A stretch of DNA of 64,000 bases from Sphingomonadales bacterium. GTDB taxonomy: Bacteria > Pseudomonadota > Alphaproteobacteria > Sphingomonadales > Sphingomonadaceae. The translations under genes were made by a program, and so were the position numbers. A model generated the notes under the pieces. The model worked only from the letters and a program-made list of their open reading frames with translations. It had not been told where the DNA came from and did not search any database. The stretch is taken from the NCBI GenBank assembly GCA_027491235.1, contig JAIXWO010000011.1, positions 1 to 64,000 on the forward strand. Direction: 5' to 3'. Below, piece after piece: positions 1-9,734 of this stretch (positions are counted from its first letter, which is position 1; every line of letters begins with the position of its first letter).

Positions 1-1277
1 ACAAGCCGTTCTTCAACGAACTCACGCTTGAAGCAGGCGTCCGTCACTCCAAGTACAAGATCAACACGCCAACGGCTCCGGAGTTCTCAGCAACGACCTA
101 CAAGTTCGGTGCAAACTGGGCTCCGGCCGAAGGTATCAAGTTCCGCGGTAACTATCAGCGGGCTGTTCGCGCGCCAAACATCAGCGAACTGTTCGCGCCG
201 GTAACAACGGGCCTGACCAACCTTCAGGTTGATCCCTGCGCGGGTGCGGCACCGGTTGGCAATGCCAACCTGACTGCGGCGTGTCTTGGTCAGGGCGCAC
301 CTGCGGCGTCCATCGGCATTATCCAGAACCCAAGCGCGGGCCAAGCCAACGCAACGGGCGGTGGTAACCCCGCTTTGACGCCGGAAAAGGCAAAGACCTA
401 CTCCTTCGGTACGGTTCTTCAGCCCTCCTTCGTTCCGGGCCTCACGCTCACGGTTGATTACTACAACATCGTCGTGAACACCGCGATCACCTCGGCGACG
501 CCGGGCGATATTCTGGCTGACTGTTTCGGGACCAATCCGGCGGCCATTACAGCAGCACAGGCAGCTTCGGTGGCCTGTACTTCTATCCGTCGTTCCAGCA
601 GCAACGGCCGCCTCAGCGGATCGCCGGCGACGATTGCAGGTTTGCCGCAGCCTTTGACCAACCGTGGTCGACTGGCAACGGATGGCATCGATTTCGCTCT
701 TAACTACAAGAACGATCTCGGTTTTGCTGACCTGAGCCTGAGCTTCGTTGGCAACTACACGATGAAGTCGGAGTTCCGTGCGTCGCCGACATCCTACAAC
801 CGTGATTGCGTCGGTTACTTCAGCGCGAACTGCGGTTCAATCCAGCCGAAGTATCAGTGGAACCAGCGCACGACACTCTCGTTCGACAATATCGACGTGT
901 CGCTGCTGTGGCGCCACATTGCGAGCGTGAAGTATGAAGGCTCTGCCGACGACTTCGCGGCCCGTGGCTTCACCGCTACCAGCCGGGTTCTGTTCAACGG
1001 TACCATCACCAACGGTGGTGCCGCACGTTCGCCGCTCGCGGGCACAAAGGTGAACATGAACAAGATCAACGCCTATGATTACTTCGATCTGGCGACCCGT
1101 TTTGGCCTGTCGGACAATCTGGACCTGACCTTCACGGTCACCAACCTGCTCGACAAAAAGCCACCATTGGTCGGTAACGCTGCAGGCTCGACGTCCTACA
1201 ACAGCGGCAACACTTACCCGTCGACCTACGACGCGGTCGGTCGTCGTTATGGCGTGACGGCCAAGCTGAAGTTCTAA
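1..1277 (+). CDS. TonB-dependent outer-membrane receptor, 3' part
   Basis: The reading frame is already open at the first bases (phase starting at base 3) and runs to TAA at 1275-1277, so the plug domain and N-terminus lie outside the window. The visible ~424 residues are typical late barrel strands: GVRHSKY, FRGNYQRAVRAPNISELFAP (the conserved RAPN...ELF block of this family) and a C-terminal stretch with TVTNLLDKKPP. The protein ends in Phe (KLKF), the BAM recognition signature of outer-membrane barrels. Such receptors take up siderophores, glycans or other large ligands using TonB energy; the ligand cannot be read here. A strong terminator follows. The next genes, on the opposite strand, are sulfotransferase-like. 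Confidence 0.93.
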   Translation, partial: KPFFNELTLEAGVRHSKYKINTPTAPEFSATTYKFGANWAPAEGIKFRGNYQRAVRAPNISELFAPVTTGLTNLQVDPCAGAAPVGNANLTAACLGQGAPAASIGIIQNPSAGQANATGGGNPALTPEKAKTYSFGTVLQPSFVPGLTLTVDYYNIVVNTAITSATPGDILADCFGTNPAAITAAQAASVACTSIRRSSSNGRLSGSPATIAGLPQPLTNRGRLATDGIDFALNYKNDLGFADLSLSFVGNYTMKSEFRASPTSYNRDCVGYFSANCGSIQPKYQWNQRTTLSFDNIDVSLLWRHIASVKYEGSADDFAARGFTATSRVLFNGTITNGGAARSPLAGTKVNMNKINAYDYFDLATRFGLSDNLDLTFTVTNLLDKKPPLVGNAAGSTSYNSGNTYPSTYDAVGRRYGVTAKLKF

Positions 1278-1301
1278 TCGAACGGAAGCGTGAAAAGATT
1301 G

Positions 1302-1334
1302 GGGCGGTTCCTTCGGGAGCCGCCCTTTTCTTTT
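1302..1334 (+). terminator. Rho-independent terminator after the TonB receptor
   Basis: A 10-bp GC-rich stem (1302-1311 pairing with 1316-1325, one G-T wobble) closes a TTCG tetraloop and is followed by TTTTCTTTT. It lies 25 bases after the receptor stop codon and 4 bases from the convergent sulfotransferase stop. Confidence 0.88.
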
Positions 1335-1337
1335 ACG

Positions 1338-2798
1338 CTAGAGCGCGGCGAGCGCCTTCACATCGTCCGGCAAAAATGCTTCATAATTGCGCCAACGTTG
1401 CGACGACGCCGTGTGGATAGGTTGACGCACCTGCCAGTTGCTCAGCGTGCGGACCGGCGCCGCTGATGTCGCGGGGGTGAGGCACGCCTCATTCCAACCG
1501 AGCCCACAATGCGCGACCAAAGAGGTCACCACCTCGCGCGGCGCATGGACCAGCCGATCATAATCGCACTCTAAAATTTGCCCTGCATAGACCTCTGCCC
1601 AATGCCGCCGCAGCCGATCAAATTGACGGGACCAATGGGCAATGTGAGCCAGATCGAACCCATAAGGGACGCCCACATCAAAGTTCCCAAAATAGACCGA
1701 AAGCGCCGTGTCCGCCGGGTTGCGCCGGGTCATTATCAGCGGGGCCTCTGGAAAGAGGGCATGGATGAGCGGCAGATAGAGAACATTGTCCGGCCGCTTA
1801 TCTGTCGTACGTGGCGCCGACAGGCCCGCCGTCGTCAGTTCCCTGAGATAGGCAACCCGTAATGTGTGCGCCGCGTCTCCATCGAGCGCGGCGAGCCTCT
1901 CTGGATAGGGGGAGAACATATCGCGGGCGGTTGCGGGTATGAATTCCAGTTCCCCGCCCACAGCGACATCGGGGTGTCGCCCCAAGATCTGCTCAACCAG
2001 CGTTGACCCGGACCGGAACATCCCGAAGATGAAAATCGGGCCGTCCTTGGCGGTAACGCTTTGTGAAGCTTTTGCCAGGCTTGCGAGCCCAACAAGTTTG
2101 GAGATCAACTGTTCGTGCTGCGCCGGGACATAGGCCGATTGCGGCGGCAGCCGCTGCCGTGCCGCGGAATTGGCCGCCTGAAAGGCTTGGAAGGCGTCCT
2201 GATAAGACCCCAGGCCGTCCAGAAGATGCCCCAAGGCGAATGCAATTTCAGCGCGGTCCTCCGCTGAACGCACCGTGTGTTTCAGCGCGCCTTTCAGGTG
2301 ATCAACCCACTGGCCGGCCTCCGCAGTGCCGACAGCCATCATGGCGCTGCGGCCCAGCGCGCGCCCGTTTTCCGGCTGCCGTCGAAGCACCTCGGCATAT
2401 GTTTCCGTCGCATTTTCTGCTTCGCCCATTTCCTCAAAAACAGTGCCAAGGTTCAGCAGCGCCGGGATAAAATCAGGATCAATATCTAAGGCTTGGCGCA
2501 GCGCGGCAATGGCGCGCTGCGGCTGGTTCAAATAGTCGAATTCAATGACGGCTATGTTGAGCCAGACCTCCTGTGGCCCCCTCACGCCGCGCCGTAAGGC
2601 TTCCTGATAGGCGTCCCTTGCTTCTAAAAACTGGCGGTCGCTTCGCAGCAGGTAGCCCAGATTATACCAGCCATTGGAATTGTCAGGATCAAGAGCAAGG
2701 CCGGTTTGATAGGCGGCTATGCCGTCCTTGGTCCGGCCTTGGCGGATGCAGGCTTCCCCTTCGGTAAAATGCCCGGCCGCCCCTTTCGCATCAGCCAT
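1338..2798 (-). CDS. TPR-repeat sulfotransferase
   Basis: 486 residues from the ATG at 2798. That start is preferred because it overlaps the upstream gene's stop by 8 bases, and longer versions would run deep into that gene. Residues ~10-150 are TPR-like helices (GWYNLGYLLRSD, PALLNLGTVFEEMGE). Residues ~254-272 carry the PAPS-binding 5'-phosphosulfate loop, IFIFGMFRSGSTLVEQIL, followed by the GGELEFI segment common in TPR-sulfotransferases. No signal peptide is visible, so the protein is probably cytoplasmic and transfers sulfate from PAPS to an unknown acceptor. It is translationally coupled to the second sulfotransferase-like gene and convergent with the TonB receptor. The fold is confident; the acceptor is unknown. 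Confidence 0.88.
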   Translation of the reverse strand: MADAKGAAGHFTEGEACIRQGRTKDGIAAYQTGLALDPDNSNGWYNLGYLLRSDRQFLEARDAYQEALRRGVRGPQEVWLNIAVIEFDYLNQPQRAIAALRQALDIDPDFIPALLNLGTVFEEMGEAENATETYAEVLRRQPENGRALGRSAMMAVGTAEAGQWVDHLKGALKHTVRSAEDRAEIAFALGHLLDGLGSYQDAFQAFQAANSAARQRLPPQSAYVPAQHEQLISKLVGLASLAKASQSVTAKDGPIFIFGMFRSGSTLVEQILGRHPDVAVGGELEFIPATARDMFSPYPERLAALDGDAAHTLRVAYLRELTTAGLSAPRTTDKRPDNVLYLPLIHALFPEAPLIMTRRNPADTALSVYFGNFDVGVPYGFDLAHIAHWSRQFDRLRRHWAEVYAGQILECDYDRLVHAPREVVTSLVAHCGLGWNEACLTPATSAAPVRTLSNWQVRQPIHTASSQRWRNYEAFLPDDVKALAAL

Positions 2799-3834
2799 CG
2801 ACAGGGCTCTGGATAGATCCGGGCAGGACGAATGAAACGCCCGCATTGTCTGCAACAGCTTTCGCCCATGCCGACACCTTTTCAATTTCCTCGCCGTGCA
2901 GCCGCATGGCCTCGTCATATTCGGCCTGTCGAGCGTCAGCGCTGAACGCTCCGCCGAACTTGGAATGGCTCTTAAAAGCCGGGCCATTTGCAATGCCCTC
3001 GATCATGTCGACGGGGAGCGGCAAACGGAAGTGCGATGCAATCGCGGCGAGACTGTGATGCGGATCTGCCAAGAGTTGCTCGCTATCAACCGGACGAATT
3101 CTGTCTTGTCCGAACGCGGCGATCAACTTGGCAAACAGGGCGTGTTGCGCCAGCCAACAGGCTGCCGCAACTTGCAGGTCGGTCAGGGCAAGATATTGAT
3201 CTTGTTCAAAGCCAAGATCAATCAGGCCCTCCTTCAGTTGTTTGACATAAAGGTCGCGGATCCAGACGCGCCCCCACATTCCCTTTTTTGCGACTGACTT
3301 CAAAAAAGTGTCGAGTGGTGCATACATGAAAAGCGCTTGAGCCTCGGGCTTTAGCCGCATCATTGCGCCCGCCAGACCATTTAGAAGATTCGACGGCTTT
3401 ACGATCACCGCTTCGCCGTCGGCAAAGGGCCGCGCCATGATAGCAAGCGTGTCATTGAGAACCTTACCAATTGCGGCCGGGTCGCCGCCGCGGAGCCGCC
3501 AGCCGACAAGGTCGTTTAGGACGACCGGCTCCTTAAGGCCCATTGCGTAGCCGGGGCAGTCAAAAGCGCGCGCCAACAAGGTCGAAAGACAGAAGGCGGA
3601 ATGAAAAATGAAATGCAACGGGGCTGGGCGACCTGCACTTGCGACGGCGTCTTTACGCAGAACGACGACAGGCGGAGGGCCCTTTGGCAGATATTCATCT
3701 GTCAGAAACGTGACGCGCCGATGGACTTCTCTTGGAACCTGTATGTAGTGAAACGCGTCATGCTGGGGATCATACCGATGACAAAGCCATTCGGCATCGC
3801 GCAGTTTATCGGAAACGGTCGGGTCCAGCGCCAT
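2791..3834 (-). CDS. Sulfotransferase-like protein of unknown function
   Basis: 347 residues from the ATG at 3834 (MALDPTVSDK), chosen for a GAGAG Shine-Dalgarno about 10 bases upstream; an in-frame start at 3873 is possible. No family is recognised outright. The segment PLHFIFHSAFCLSTLLAR resembles a degenerate sulfotransferase P-loop (FxxSAFCxSTLLAR in place of GxxRSGTTLL), and the later text (VKPSNLLNGL, SEQLLADPHHSLAAI) fits the 3'-phosphate-binding and C-terminal parts of that fold. It lies upstream of and overlaps the TPR-sulfotransferase, and is divergent from the AspH-like hydroxylase 72 bases away. These three genes beside a TonB receptor suggest one functional group; the reaction is not known. 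Confidence 0.7.
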   Translation of the reverse strand: MALDPTVSDKLRDAEWLCHRYDPQHDAFHYIQVPREVHRRVTFLTDEYLPKGPPPVVVLRKDAVASAGRPAPLHFIFHSAFCLSTLLARAFDCPGYAMGLKEPVVLNDLVGWRLRGGDPAAIGKVLNDTLAIMARPFADGEAVIVKPSNLLNGLAGAMMRLKPEAQALFMYAPLDTFLKSVAKKGMWGRVWIRDLYVKQLKEGLIDLGFEQDQYLALTDLQVAAACWLAQHALFAKLIAAFGQDRIRPVDSEQLLADPHHSLAAIASHFRLPLPVDMIEGIANGPAFKSHSKFGGAFSADARQAEYDEAMRLHGEEIEKVSAWAKAVADNAGVSFVLPGSIQSPVDG

Positions 3835-3906
3835 GATGCCGTATTCTCTCGCATGGTTGCCTGACCTGCACAAGAACCTTACTGGATTGATGTTGGGGGA
3901 TAGTCC

Positions 3907-5193
3907 ATGCAGAATTCGACAGTTGAAACCTTGGTTCAGGCAGCATCCCGTGCTCGGATGGCCAGTGATTTTGAAACAGCCCGCAGCAATCTTGATGCCG
4001 CAATCAAACTTTCTCCCAAAGACCCCGCGCTCCGGAATTTGGCCGGTAATCTAGAACTGGATGCGGCATTGCCAGCCGCAGCCGCCGCACGATTTCAGGA
4101 AGCTCTGGAACTCGACCCAAAGGCTGCAATTCTTTGGAACAATTTGGCAAGAGCCTGCCGCGATACGGGAGATGAGGCAGGAGAAAAGCAGGCGCTTGAA
4201 GGCGCATTGAACGTCGATCAGCTAAACATCATTGCGAGGGTCCGGCGCGCTGAATGGTTTGACCGCAACGGCATGCAGACGGATGGTTTTCGCGATTGGA
4301 CGGGTGTTGCGCAAATGCTGGCCGCAGCGGACACTGCACAACCGGGACTTGCAGAACTGCTCGATCGGGCCAACAAGGCAATTCAGGTCTATAGGGCCCG
4401 CTTCGAGGCGCTTGTAGAACCCGTGATACGGGACGAGCTGATTGGTCGCGATGAAGAGTCCACGCGACGGTTCAACGTCTTTTTCAACGCGGCTTTGGGT
4501 CGCAGGAAGGTGTATCGGAACGAGTGCGCTGGCCTGATGTTCCCCATGTTGCCCGCCGACGAATTTTTTCCGCGGTCCCATTTTCCATGGATGGATGCTT
4601 TGGAAAGCCAAGCCGACGCCATTCGCCATGAGTTGGAGCAGTTGCTTGATGCTGGTGGCGACGGCTTCAGCCCTTATGTGTCGATGCCTCCCGGGACGCC
4701 TGAGAACAAATGGACCCCGCTGAATAACTCAAGCAACTGGGATGCGGGTTATCTTTGGAAGTATGGCGAACCTTCGCCCGGCCTGATCGCCCGATGCCCT
4801 GCAACCGTGAAGGCCTTGTCAGCAATTGAGCGTTTTGACCCGATTGGCCGGGGCCCGACCGCGTTCTTTTCCCTCCTGCGGCCTCACGCGCACATCCCGC
4901 CGCATACGGGCGTCAGCAACATGCGAACGATTGTGCACCTCCCCTTGATTGTCCCTGAGGACTGCTGGTTCCGCGTGGGTGGTGAAACGCGCCCCTGGGT
5001 TTCGGGCAAGCCTTTTGCGTTCGACGACACGATCGAACATGAGGCCTTTAACGGGAGCGATCATCTGCGCGCTGTTCTCATCTTTGATGTGTGGAACCCG
5101 CACATGTCGGAACTTGAACGCGATATGATGCGAAAATTTTACGCCACGGCAGACGCCGCCGGCATCCCGCAAGAACGGCAATTTGACGGCTAG
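3907..5193 (+). CDS. TPR-containing aspartyl/asparaginyl beta-hydroxylase family protein
   Basis: 428 residues. The N-terminal third is TPR-like (residues ~5-105, e.g. NLAGNLELDAALPAAAAARF, ALELDPKAAILWNNLARAC). The C-terminal half is an AspH-type double-stranded beta-helix: HTGVSNMR places the first iron His at 333, FDDTIEHEAFN the second at 378, and LRAVLIFDVWNP the 2-oxoglutarate-binding Arg at 388. This matches the two-His iron site of animal AspH, which lacks the usual Asp ligand. It is expected to hydroxylate a peptide or small molecule using 2-oxoglutarate and O2. It is divergent from the sulfotransferase pair, so a shared promoter region at 3835-3906 is plausible. The substrate is unknown. 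Confidence 0.88.
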   Translation: MQNSTVETLVQAASRARMASDFETARSNLDAAIKLSPKDPALRNLAGNLELDAALPAAAAARFQEALELDPKAAILWNNLARACRDTGDEAGEKQALEGALNVDQLNIIARVRRAEWFDRNGMQTDGFRDWTGVAQMLAAADTAQPGLAELLDRANKAIQVYRARFEALVEPVIRDELIGRDEESTRRFNVFFNAALGRRKVYRNECAGLMFPMLPADEFFPRSHFPWMDALESQADAIRHELEQLLDAGGDGFSPYVSMPPGTPENKWTPLNNSSNWDAGYLWKYGEPSPGLIARCPATVKALSAIERFDPIGRGPTAFFSLLRPHAHIPPHTGVSNMRTIVHLPLIVPEDCWFRVGGETRPWVSGKPFAFDDTIEHEAFNGSDHLRAVLIFDVWNPHMSELERDMMRKFYATADAAGIPQERQFDG

Positions 5194-5226
5194 GTTGGCC
5201 TCAAGTTCCGCCTAAGAACCCTCCCC

Positions 5227-7800
5227 TCAACTCAACACAAGCTGCCCGTCGCCCTCATCCACATGGACGGTGGCGCCATCGAGTACCTCACCGCGCAGGA
5301 TTTTGTCGGCGAGTGGATCTTGCAGATAGCGCTGCACCGCGCGCTTCAGTGGCCGAGCGCCATAGATGGGGTCATAGCCGACGCGGCCCAGCCAGGCGCG
5401 GGCGGCATCGGTGAGGTCGAGCGTGACCTTGCGGTCCTTCAACAGCTTGGCGACGCGGGCCACCTGAATGTCGACAATCGGCGCCATATGTTCGACGCCG
5501 AGGCGGTGGAACAGGATGATCTCGTCCAGCCGGTTGAGGAATTCGGGGCGGAAATGACCGCGCACAATCTCCATCACCTGCGGCTCGACTGACTCGACGC
5601 TTTCGCCTTCACCCAAGCCCGCAATGTATTGCGAGCCGAGGTTGGAGGTGAGCACGATGATCGTGTTGGTGAAGTCGACCGTGCGGCCCTGCCCGTCGGT
5701 CAGGCGACCGTCGTCCAGCACCTGCAGCAAGATGTTGAAGACGTCGCTATGCGCCTTTTCCACCTCATCAAACAGGATGACCTGATAGGGCCTGCGCCGG
5801 ACCGCTTCGGTCAGGACGCCGCCTTCCTCATAGCCGACATAGCCTGGAGGGGCGCCGATCAGGCGGGCGACCGAATGCTTTTCCATGAACTCCGACATGT
5901 CGATGCGGACCATCGCATTGTCGTCATCGAACATGAATCCCGCGAGCGCTTTGGTCAGCTCGGTCTTGCCGACACCCGTTGGGCCGAGGAACAGGAAGCT
6001 GCCCAAAGGACGGTTGGGGTCCTGCAGACCGGCGCGCGCGCGGCGGACGGCGGTGGAGACGGCCTTCACCGCATCGGCCTGCCCGATGACGCGCTTGCCG
6101 ATGGTCGCTTCCATCGCGAGCAGCTTTTCGCGCTCGCCCGTCATCATGCGTTCAACGGGGATGCCCGTCCATTTGGCGACGACGGCAGCAATGTCGTCCG
6201 CTGTTACTTCCTCGCGCAGCATCGCGCCTTCGGCGGCACCCGCCGCTTCGGCCAATTGCTTTTCAAGCGTGGGGATGGTGCCATATTGCAGCTCTCCCGC
6301 CTTGGCGAGATCGCCGCCGCGCTGGGCCTGTTCCAGTTCGGAGCGCGCCGCATCGAGCGCGGTCTTGATCTTGGCTTCGCCGGCAATCTTGTCCTTCTCG
6401 CCCATCCAGCGGGTGGTGAGTTCAGCCGATTGCTGCTCAAGGTTCGCCAGATCGCCTTCCAGCGTTTCCAGCCGGTCCTTCGACGCCTGATCCGTCTCGC
6501 GCTTCAGCGCTTCACGCTCGATCTTCAGCTGGATGATCTTGCGGTCGAGCGTTTCAATCTCTTCGGGCTTGGATTCGACCTCCATGCGCAGACGGCTGGC
6601 GGCCTCGTCCATCAGGTCGATGGCTTTGTCCGGCAGGAAGCGGTCGGCAATGTAGCGGTTGGAAAGGGTCGCCGCGGACACGAGCGCGCCATCGGTGATG
6701 CGCACGCCGTGGTGCAGTTCATATTTCTCTTTAAGGCCGCGCAGGATGGAGATGGTGTCCTCCACCGTCGGCTCGCCCACGAACACGGGCTGGAAGCGGC
6801 GTTGGAGCGCGGCGTCCTTTTCGACGTGCTTTTGATATTCGTCGAGCGTGGTCGCACCGATGCAATGCAGCTCGCCGCGGGCCAGCGCGGGCTTCAGCAG
6901 ATTGCCCGCGTCCATCGCGCCTTCGGATTTGCCCGCGCCAATCAGCGTGTGCATTTCATCGATGAAGAGAATGATATGGCCTTCTCCGGCCTTCACTTCA
7001 TCAAGCACACCTTTGAGGCGCTCTTCAAACTCGCCGCGATATTTGGCGCCCGCGATCAGGCTGCCCATGTCGAGTGACATCAGCGTGCGGTCCTTCAGCG
7101 TATCGGGCACGTCACCGTTGACGATGCGCTGGGCAAGGCCTTCCGCGATAGCGGTCTTGCCGACGCCGGGTTCACCGATGAGGACAGGGTTGTTCTTGGT
7201 GCGACGCGCGAGGATCTGGATTGTGCGGCGGATTTCTTCATCGCGGCCAATCACAGGGTCCAGCTTGCCTTCCCGCGCGGCTGCCGTCAGGTCACGCGCG
7301 AACTTCTTGAGCGCATCATAACGGTCTTCGGCCGACGCCGTGTCGGCGGTTTTGCCCTTGCGCAGCTCGTTGATGGCAGTGTTGAGCGCTTCCGGCTTGA
7401 GCCCCGCCTTGGCGAGCGCCTTGCCGGCTTCGGTCGTGGTGGCGAGCGCGAGAGCCAGCAACAGCCGTTCAACGGTGACATAGCTGTCGCCCGCTTTGGT
7501 CGCGACCTGTTCGGCCTGATCGAGCACGCGGACAAGATCATTGTCGAGGCCCGGCGCTTGGTTTGCGCCCGAACCGGAGACGGCGGGAATCTTGGCCAGC
7601 GCCGCATCGGTTTCGCGCACGGCGGCAGCGGCATCGCCGCCCGAGGCCTTGATCAGCCCGGCGCACATGCCTTCATTGTCTTCGAGCAACGCTTTCAGCA
7701 AATGCTCAGGCGCAATCCGCTGATGGTTCACCCGGATCGCGACCGTCTGCGCTGACTGGAGAAAGCCCTTGGCGCGGTCTGTGAATTTTTCGAGGTTCAT
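5227..7800 (-). CDS. clpB: ATP-dependent disaggregase ClpB
   Basis: 857 residues, the usual ClpB length. The N domain ([18 protein letters not shown]) contains the two Clp repeats. AAA-1 has Walker [10 protein letters not shown], then the coiled-coil middle domain (~400-520) that distinguishes ClpB from ClpA/ClpC, then AAA-2 with GPTGVGKTE and the [21 protein letters not shown] block. The IGF/L loop needed for ClpP binding is absent, consistent with a DnaK-cooperating disaggregase rather than a protease subunit. It acts in the cytoplasm after heat stress. The Shine-Dalgarno AAGGAAGGGG lies just upstream of the ATG, and a possible heat-shock promoter precedes it. Confidence 0.98.
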   Translation of the reverse strand: MNLEKFTDRAKGFLQSAQTVAIRVNHQRIAPEHLLKALLEDNEGMCAGLIKASGGDAAAAVRETDAALAKIPAVSGSGANQAPGLDNDLVRVLDQAEQVATKAGDSYVTVERLLLALALATTTEAGKALAKAGLKPEALNTAINELRKGKTADTASAEDRYDALKKFARDLTAAAREGKLDPVIGRDEEIRRTIQILARRTKNNPVLIGEPGVGKTAIAEGLAQRIVNGDVPDTLKDRTLMSLDMGSLIAGAKYRGEFEERLKGVLDEVKAGEGHIILFIDEMHTLIGAGKSEGAMDAGNLLKPALARGELHCIGATTLDEYQKHVEKDAALQRRFQPVFVGEPTVEDTISILRGLKEKYELHHGVRITDGALVSAATLSNRYIADRFLPDKAIDLMDEAASRLRMEVESKPEEIETLDRKIIQLKIEREALKRETDQASKDRLETLEGDLANLEQQSAELTTRWMGEKDKIAGEAKIKTALDAARSELEQAQRGGDLAKAGELQYGTIPTLEKQLAEAAGAAEGAMLREEVTADDIAAVVAKWTGIPVERMMTGEREKLLAMEATIGKRVIGQADAVKAVSTAVRRARAGLQDPNRPLGSFLFLGPTGVGKTELTKALAGFMFDDDNAMVRIDMSEFMEKHSVARLIGAPPGYVGYEEGGVLTEAVRRRPYQVILFDEVEKAHSDVFNILLQVLDDGRLTDGQGRTVDFTNTIIVLTSNLGSQYIAGLGEGESVESVEPQVMEIVRGHFRPEFLNRLDEIILFHRLGVEHMAPIVDIQVARVAKLLKDRKVTLDLTDAARAWLGRVGYDPIYGARPLKRAVQRYLQDPLADKILRGEVLDGATVHVDEGDGQLVLS

Positions 7801-7824
7801 ACGTTCCCCTTCCTTTCACAACCG

Positions 7825-7852
7825 ATGTAGTGTTGCATATTCGTCACACAAG
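7825..7852 (-). promoter_or_regulatory. Possible RpoH-type promoter of clpB
   Basis: On the minus strand CCCCTTGTG (core CTTGTG, complement of 7847-7852) is followed after 16 bases by CTACAT (complement of 7825-7830). This is a loose match to the alphaproteobacterial heat-shock promoter (CTTG ... CYTATNT). It is consistent with clpB being a heat-shock gene, but the -10 is imperfect. Confidence 0.3.
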
Positions 7853-7954
7853 GGGCGCGTGTGTAATGTGGATGCTGCCCTACAAGGGGTGGATTGCACA
7901 AGGGGGTCTATCTCACTCCCAAATCGAGCTCGGCCCAATGCATAGCCTATCGGT

Positions 7955-8027
7955 GTCATTCCCGCGAAAGCGGGAATCCAGACGGCGCTTTGAGATGCCC
8001 ATGGATTCCCGCTTTCGCGGGAATGAC
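7955..8027. repeat. REP/BIME-like palindrome pair
   Basis: Two perfect 26-nt inverted arms (7955-7980 and 8002-8027) are separated by 21 bases. Each arm is itself a hairpin (ATTCCCGC-GAAA-GCGGGAAT). The element lies in the only gene-free stretch over 300 bases (7801-8117), between the divergent-in-spacing genes clpB and the M28 peptidase, both on the minus strand. Apart from this element and the clpB promoter region nothing else is seen there; the short open frames crossing it are the usual artefacts of this repeat type. Confidence 0.88.
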
Positions 8028-8117
8028 ATTTAGGACTGAACCCTTTCCTACAAGGCGCCTATTTCAGCGCCTTGAGGCCCTCAACTTCCTCTACTTCCTC
8101 CACTTCCGGAAGCGGTC

Positions 8118-9734
8118 TTAGCGCTTCGCCTTGGCGGCCTCCGGTGCAAAGACCTTCCCAAAGAAACTGTCGGCATACCATTTCGGCGTTTCCGGCGCGT
8201 TGGCGATTTCGGTGGCGATCAGCATATTGATGCGCGAGAATTTGGCCGCCGCATTCCAGTTGAACGGCAAGGCCAGATCATCCGACACGCGGTGATAATG
8301 CGTTTTCAAAAAGTCGCTGAACGCTTTCGCCCCCGGACCCGCATGGCCGGTCACCAGGAAGATGGAAGGCACGCCCTGCTGGACGAAGCGGTAATGGTCA
8401 GACCGGGTGAACAGGCCTTCTTCGGGCATCGGATCAGGTGACAGGGCCACGCCATCCTTGGCCGTCGCGGCAGCAACGATCGGGCCGAGCGTCGAATGCT
8501 CCGCCCCGAAGGCGACCACATCGGTAAAATCATAGGTGAGGATCGGCATGTCGAGATTGACGACCGCAACCACGCGACCACCCGCTGGCACAACGGGGAA
8601 GCGGGAAAGATAGTCCGCGCCGAGCAGGCCTTTCTCTTCGCCGGTCACAGCCACAAACAGCACCGGGCGCTTGGGCCGGTTCGGATTGGCGGCCATAGCG
8701 CGGGCGGCCTCGAGCATGGTCGCGATGCCCGTCGCATTGTCCATCGCGCCGTTATTGATCGCATCGCCGGAGGTCACGCCGGGCTTGATGCCGATGTGAT
8801 CCAGATGGCCCATGACGACCACATATTCATTGGCGAAGGCGGGGTCAGAGCCCGGCAGCATCCCGATGACATTGGGGCTGGTGAAGGGGGTGAGCGCGGT
8901 TGTGCGGCCAATGATGGCAGTCTTGCCGGTATCAAACGGCTTGGGCTTGCCGCCCTTGGTGTCAGCTTCGGCAAGGATGTCCGCAAAGCTGCGTTTGGTG
9001 CCGGCAAACAGCGCGTCGGCGGCGGCCCGGTCCAGCGTGGCGGACGCGCGCAGATTGGGAGAGGTGTCGAACGGGCTGCCATCCGCATTGGCCCAGCGGA
9101 CCGAGCGGTTGTCGGCATATTCCAGAACGCGCGACCAAGGTGTCTGCTTTTCCCGTTCCAGCGACCGGAGCGAGATCAGCCCGATGGCGCCCCGCTGCGA
9201 CAAGATCTTTGCCTTTTCCGCATTAAGATGCGCGCCGATGTCGCTGGGCATCCCCTTAGGAAAGCCCGACAGGCAGGCGACGATCTTGCCCTTCACGTTG
9301 AGCGTCTTGAGATCGTTGAGGCCATATTCGGGCCGGTCGATGCAAAAGCCGCCAAAGACCACGCGGCCTTCAACGCGTGCGCCGCTTGTTCCCGCACTGC
9401 CGGAGACGACGACTTGCTTCAAATGTTCAAAGCTGGTCCCGTTCACGCTGAACTGCGCATCGGCATTGGGCTTGATCTCAACCATCGGGACGCGCTGATA
9501 CCAGTCACCCTTATTGGCAGGCGTCAGGCCCATGCCGGCGAATTGGGTGGCGACATAACGGGCGGCGATCTCATGGCCCTTGGCGCCGGTGTCGCGGCCT
9601 TCCAGCAGGTCATCGGCGAGGAAGGTCACATGGGCCTTCACTGCGTCCGGCGTGATGCTGTCCCCGGGCGCAGCGGATAGGCTGGCGGGGAGGAGGGAGA
9701 GAAAGGCGAGGGCGGTATAGCTATGAAAACGCAT
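8118..9734 (-). CDS. Secreted M28-family zinc aminopeptidase
   Basis: 538 residues with a signal peptide (MRFHSYTALAFLSLLPASLSA). A PA-like insert (residues ~130-290, GGFCIDRPEYGLNDL, GKIVACLSGFPKG) precedes the M28 core. That core has VVVMGHLDHIG (HxD), INNGAMDNATGIA (bridging Asp), TGEEKGLLG (catalytic Glu pair) and VVNLDMP (metal Asp). It is expected to remove N-terminal residues from peptides in the periplasm or on the cell surface, using two Zn ions. It is followed on the opposite strand by an M16 peptidase, also exported, suggesting a peptide-scavenging pair; the two are divergent across 9735-9876. Confidence 0.93.
   Translation of the reverse strand: MRFHSYTALAFLSLLPASLSAAPGDSITPDAVKAHVTFLADDLLEGRDTGAKGHEIAARYVATQFAGMGLTPANKGDWYQRVPMVEIKPNADAQFSVNGTSFEHLKQVVVSGSAGTSGARVEGRVVFGGFCIDRPEYGLNDLKTLNVKGKIVACLSGFPKGMPSDIGAHLNAEKAKILSQRGAIGLISLRSLEREKQTPWSRVLEYADNRSVRWANADGSPFDTSPNLRASATLDRAAADALFAGTKRSFADILAEADTKGGKPKPFDTGKTAIIGRTTALTPFTSPNVIGMLPGSDPAFANEYVVVMGHLDHIGIKPGVTSGDAINNGAMDNATGIATMLEAARAMAANPNRPKRPVLFVAVTGEEKGLLGADYLSRFPVVPAGGRVVAVVNLDMPILTYDFTDVVAFGAEHSTLGPIVAAATAKDGVALSPDPMPEEGLFTRSDHYRFVQQGVPSIFLVTGHAGPGAKAFSDFLKTHYHRVSDDLALPFNWNAAAKFSRINMLIATEIANAPETPKWYADSFFGKVFAPEAAKAKR

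Noticed and set aside
5629-7077. Long open frame (about 480 codons) on the strand opposite clpB
   Set aside because: It mirrors clpB codons in a GC-rich genome; its translation has no family pattern and no ribosome-binding site, while the opposite strand is an undoubted gene.
7830-8121. Small open frames across the palindrome upstream of clpB
   Set aside because: They translate the palindrome into the familiar artefact peptides (FPRKRES, DSRFRGND) and lack start signals.
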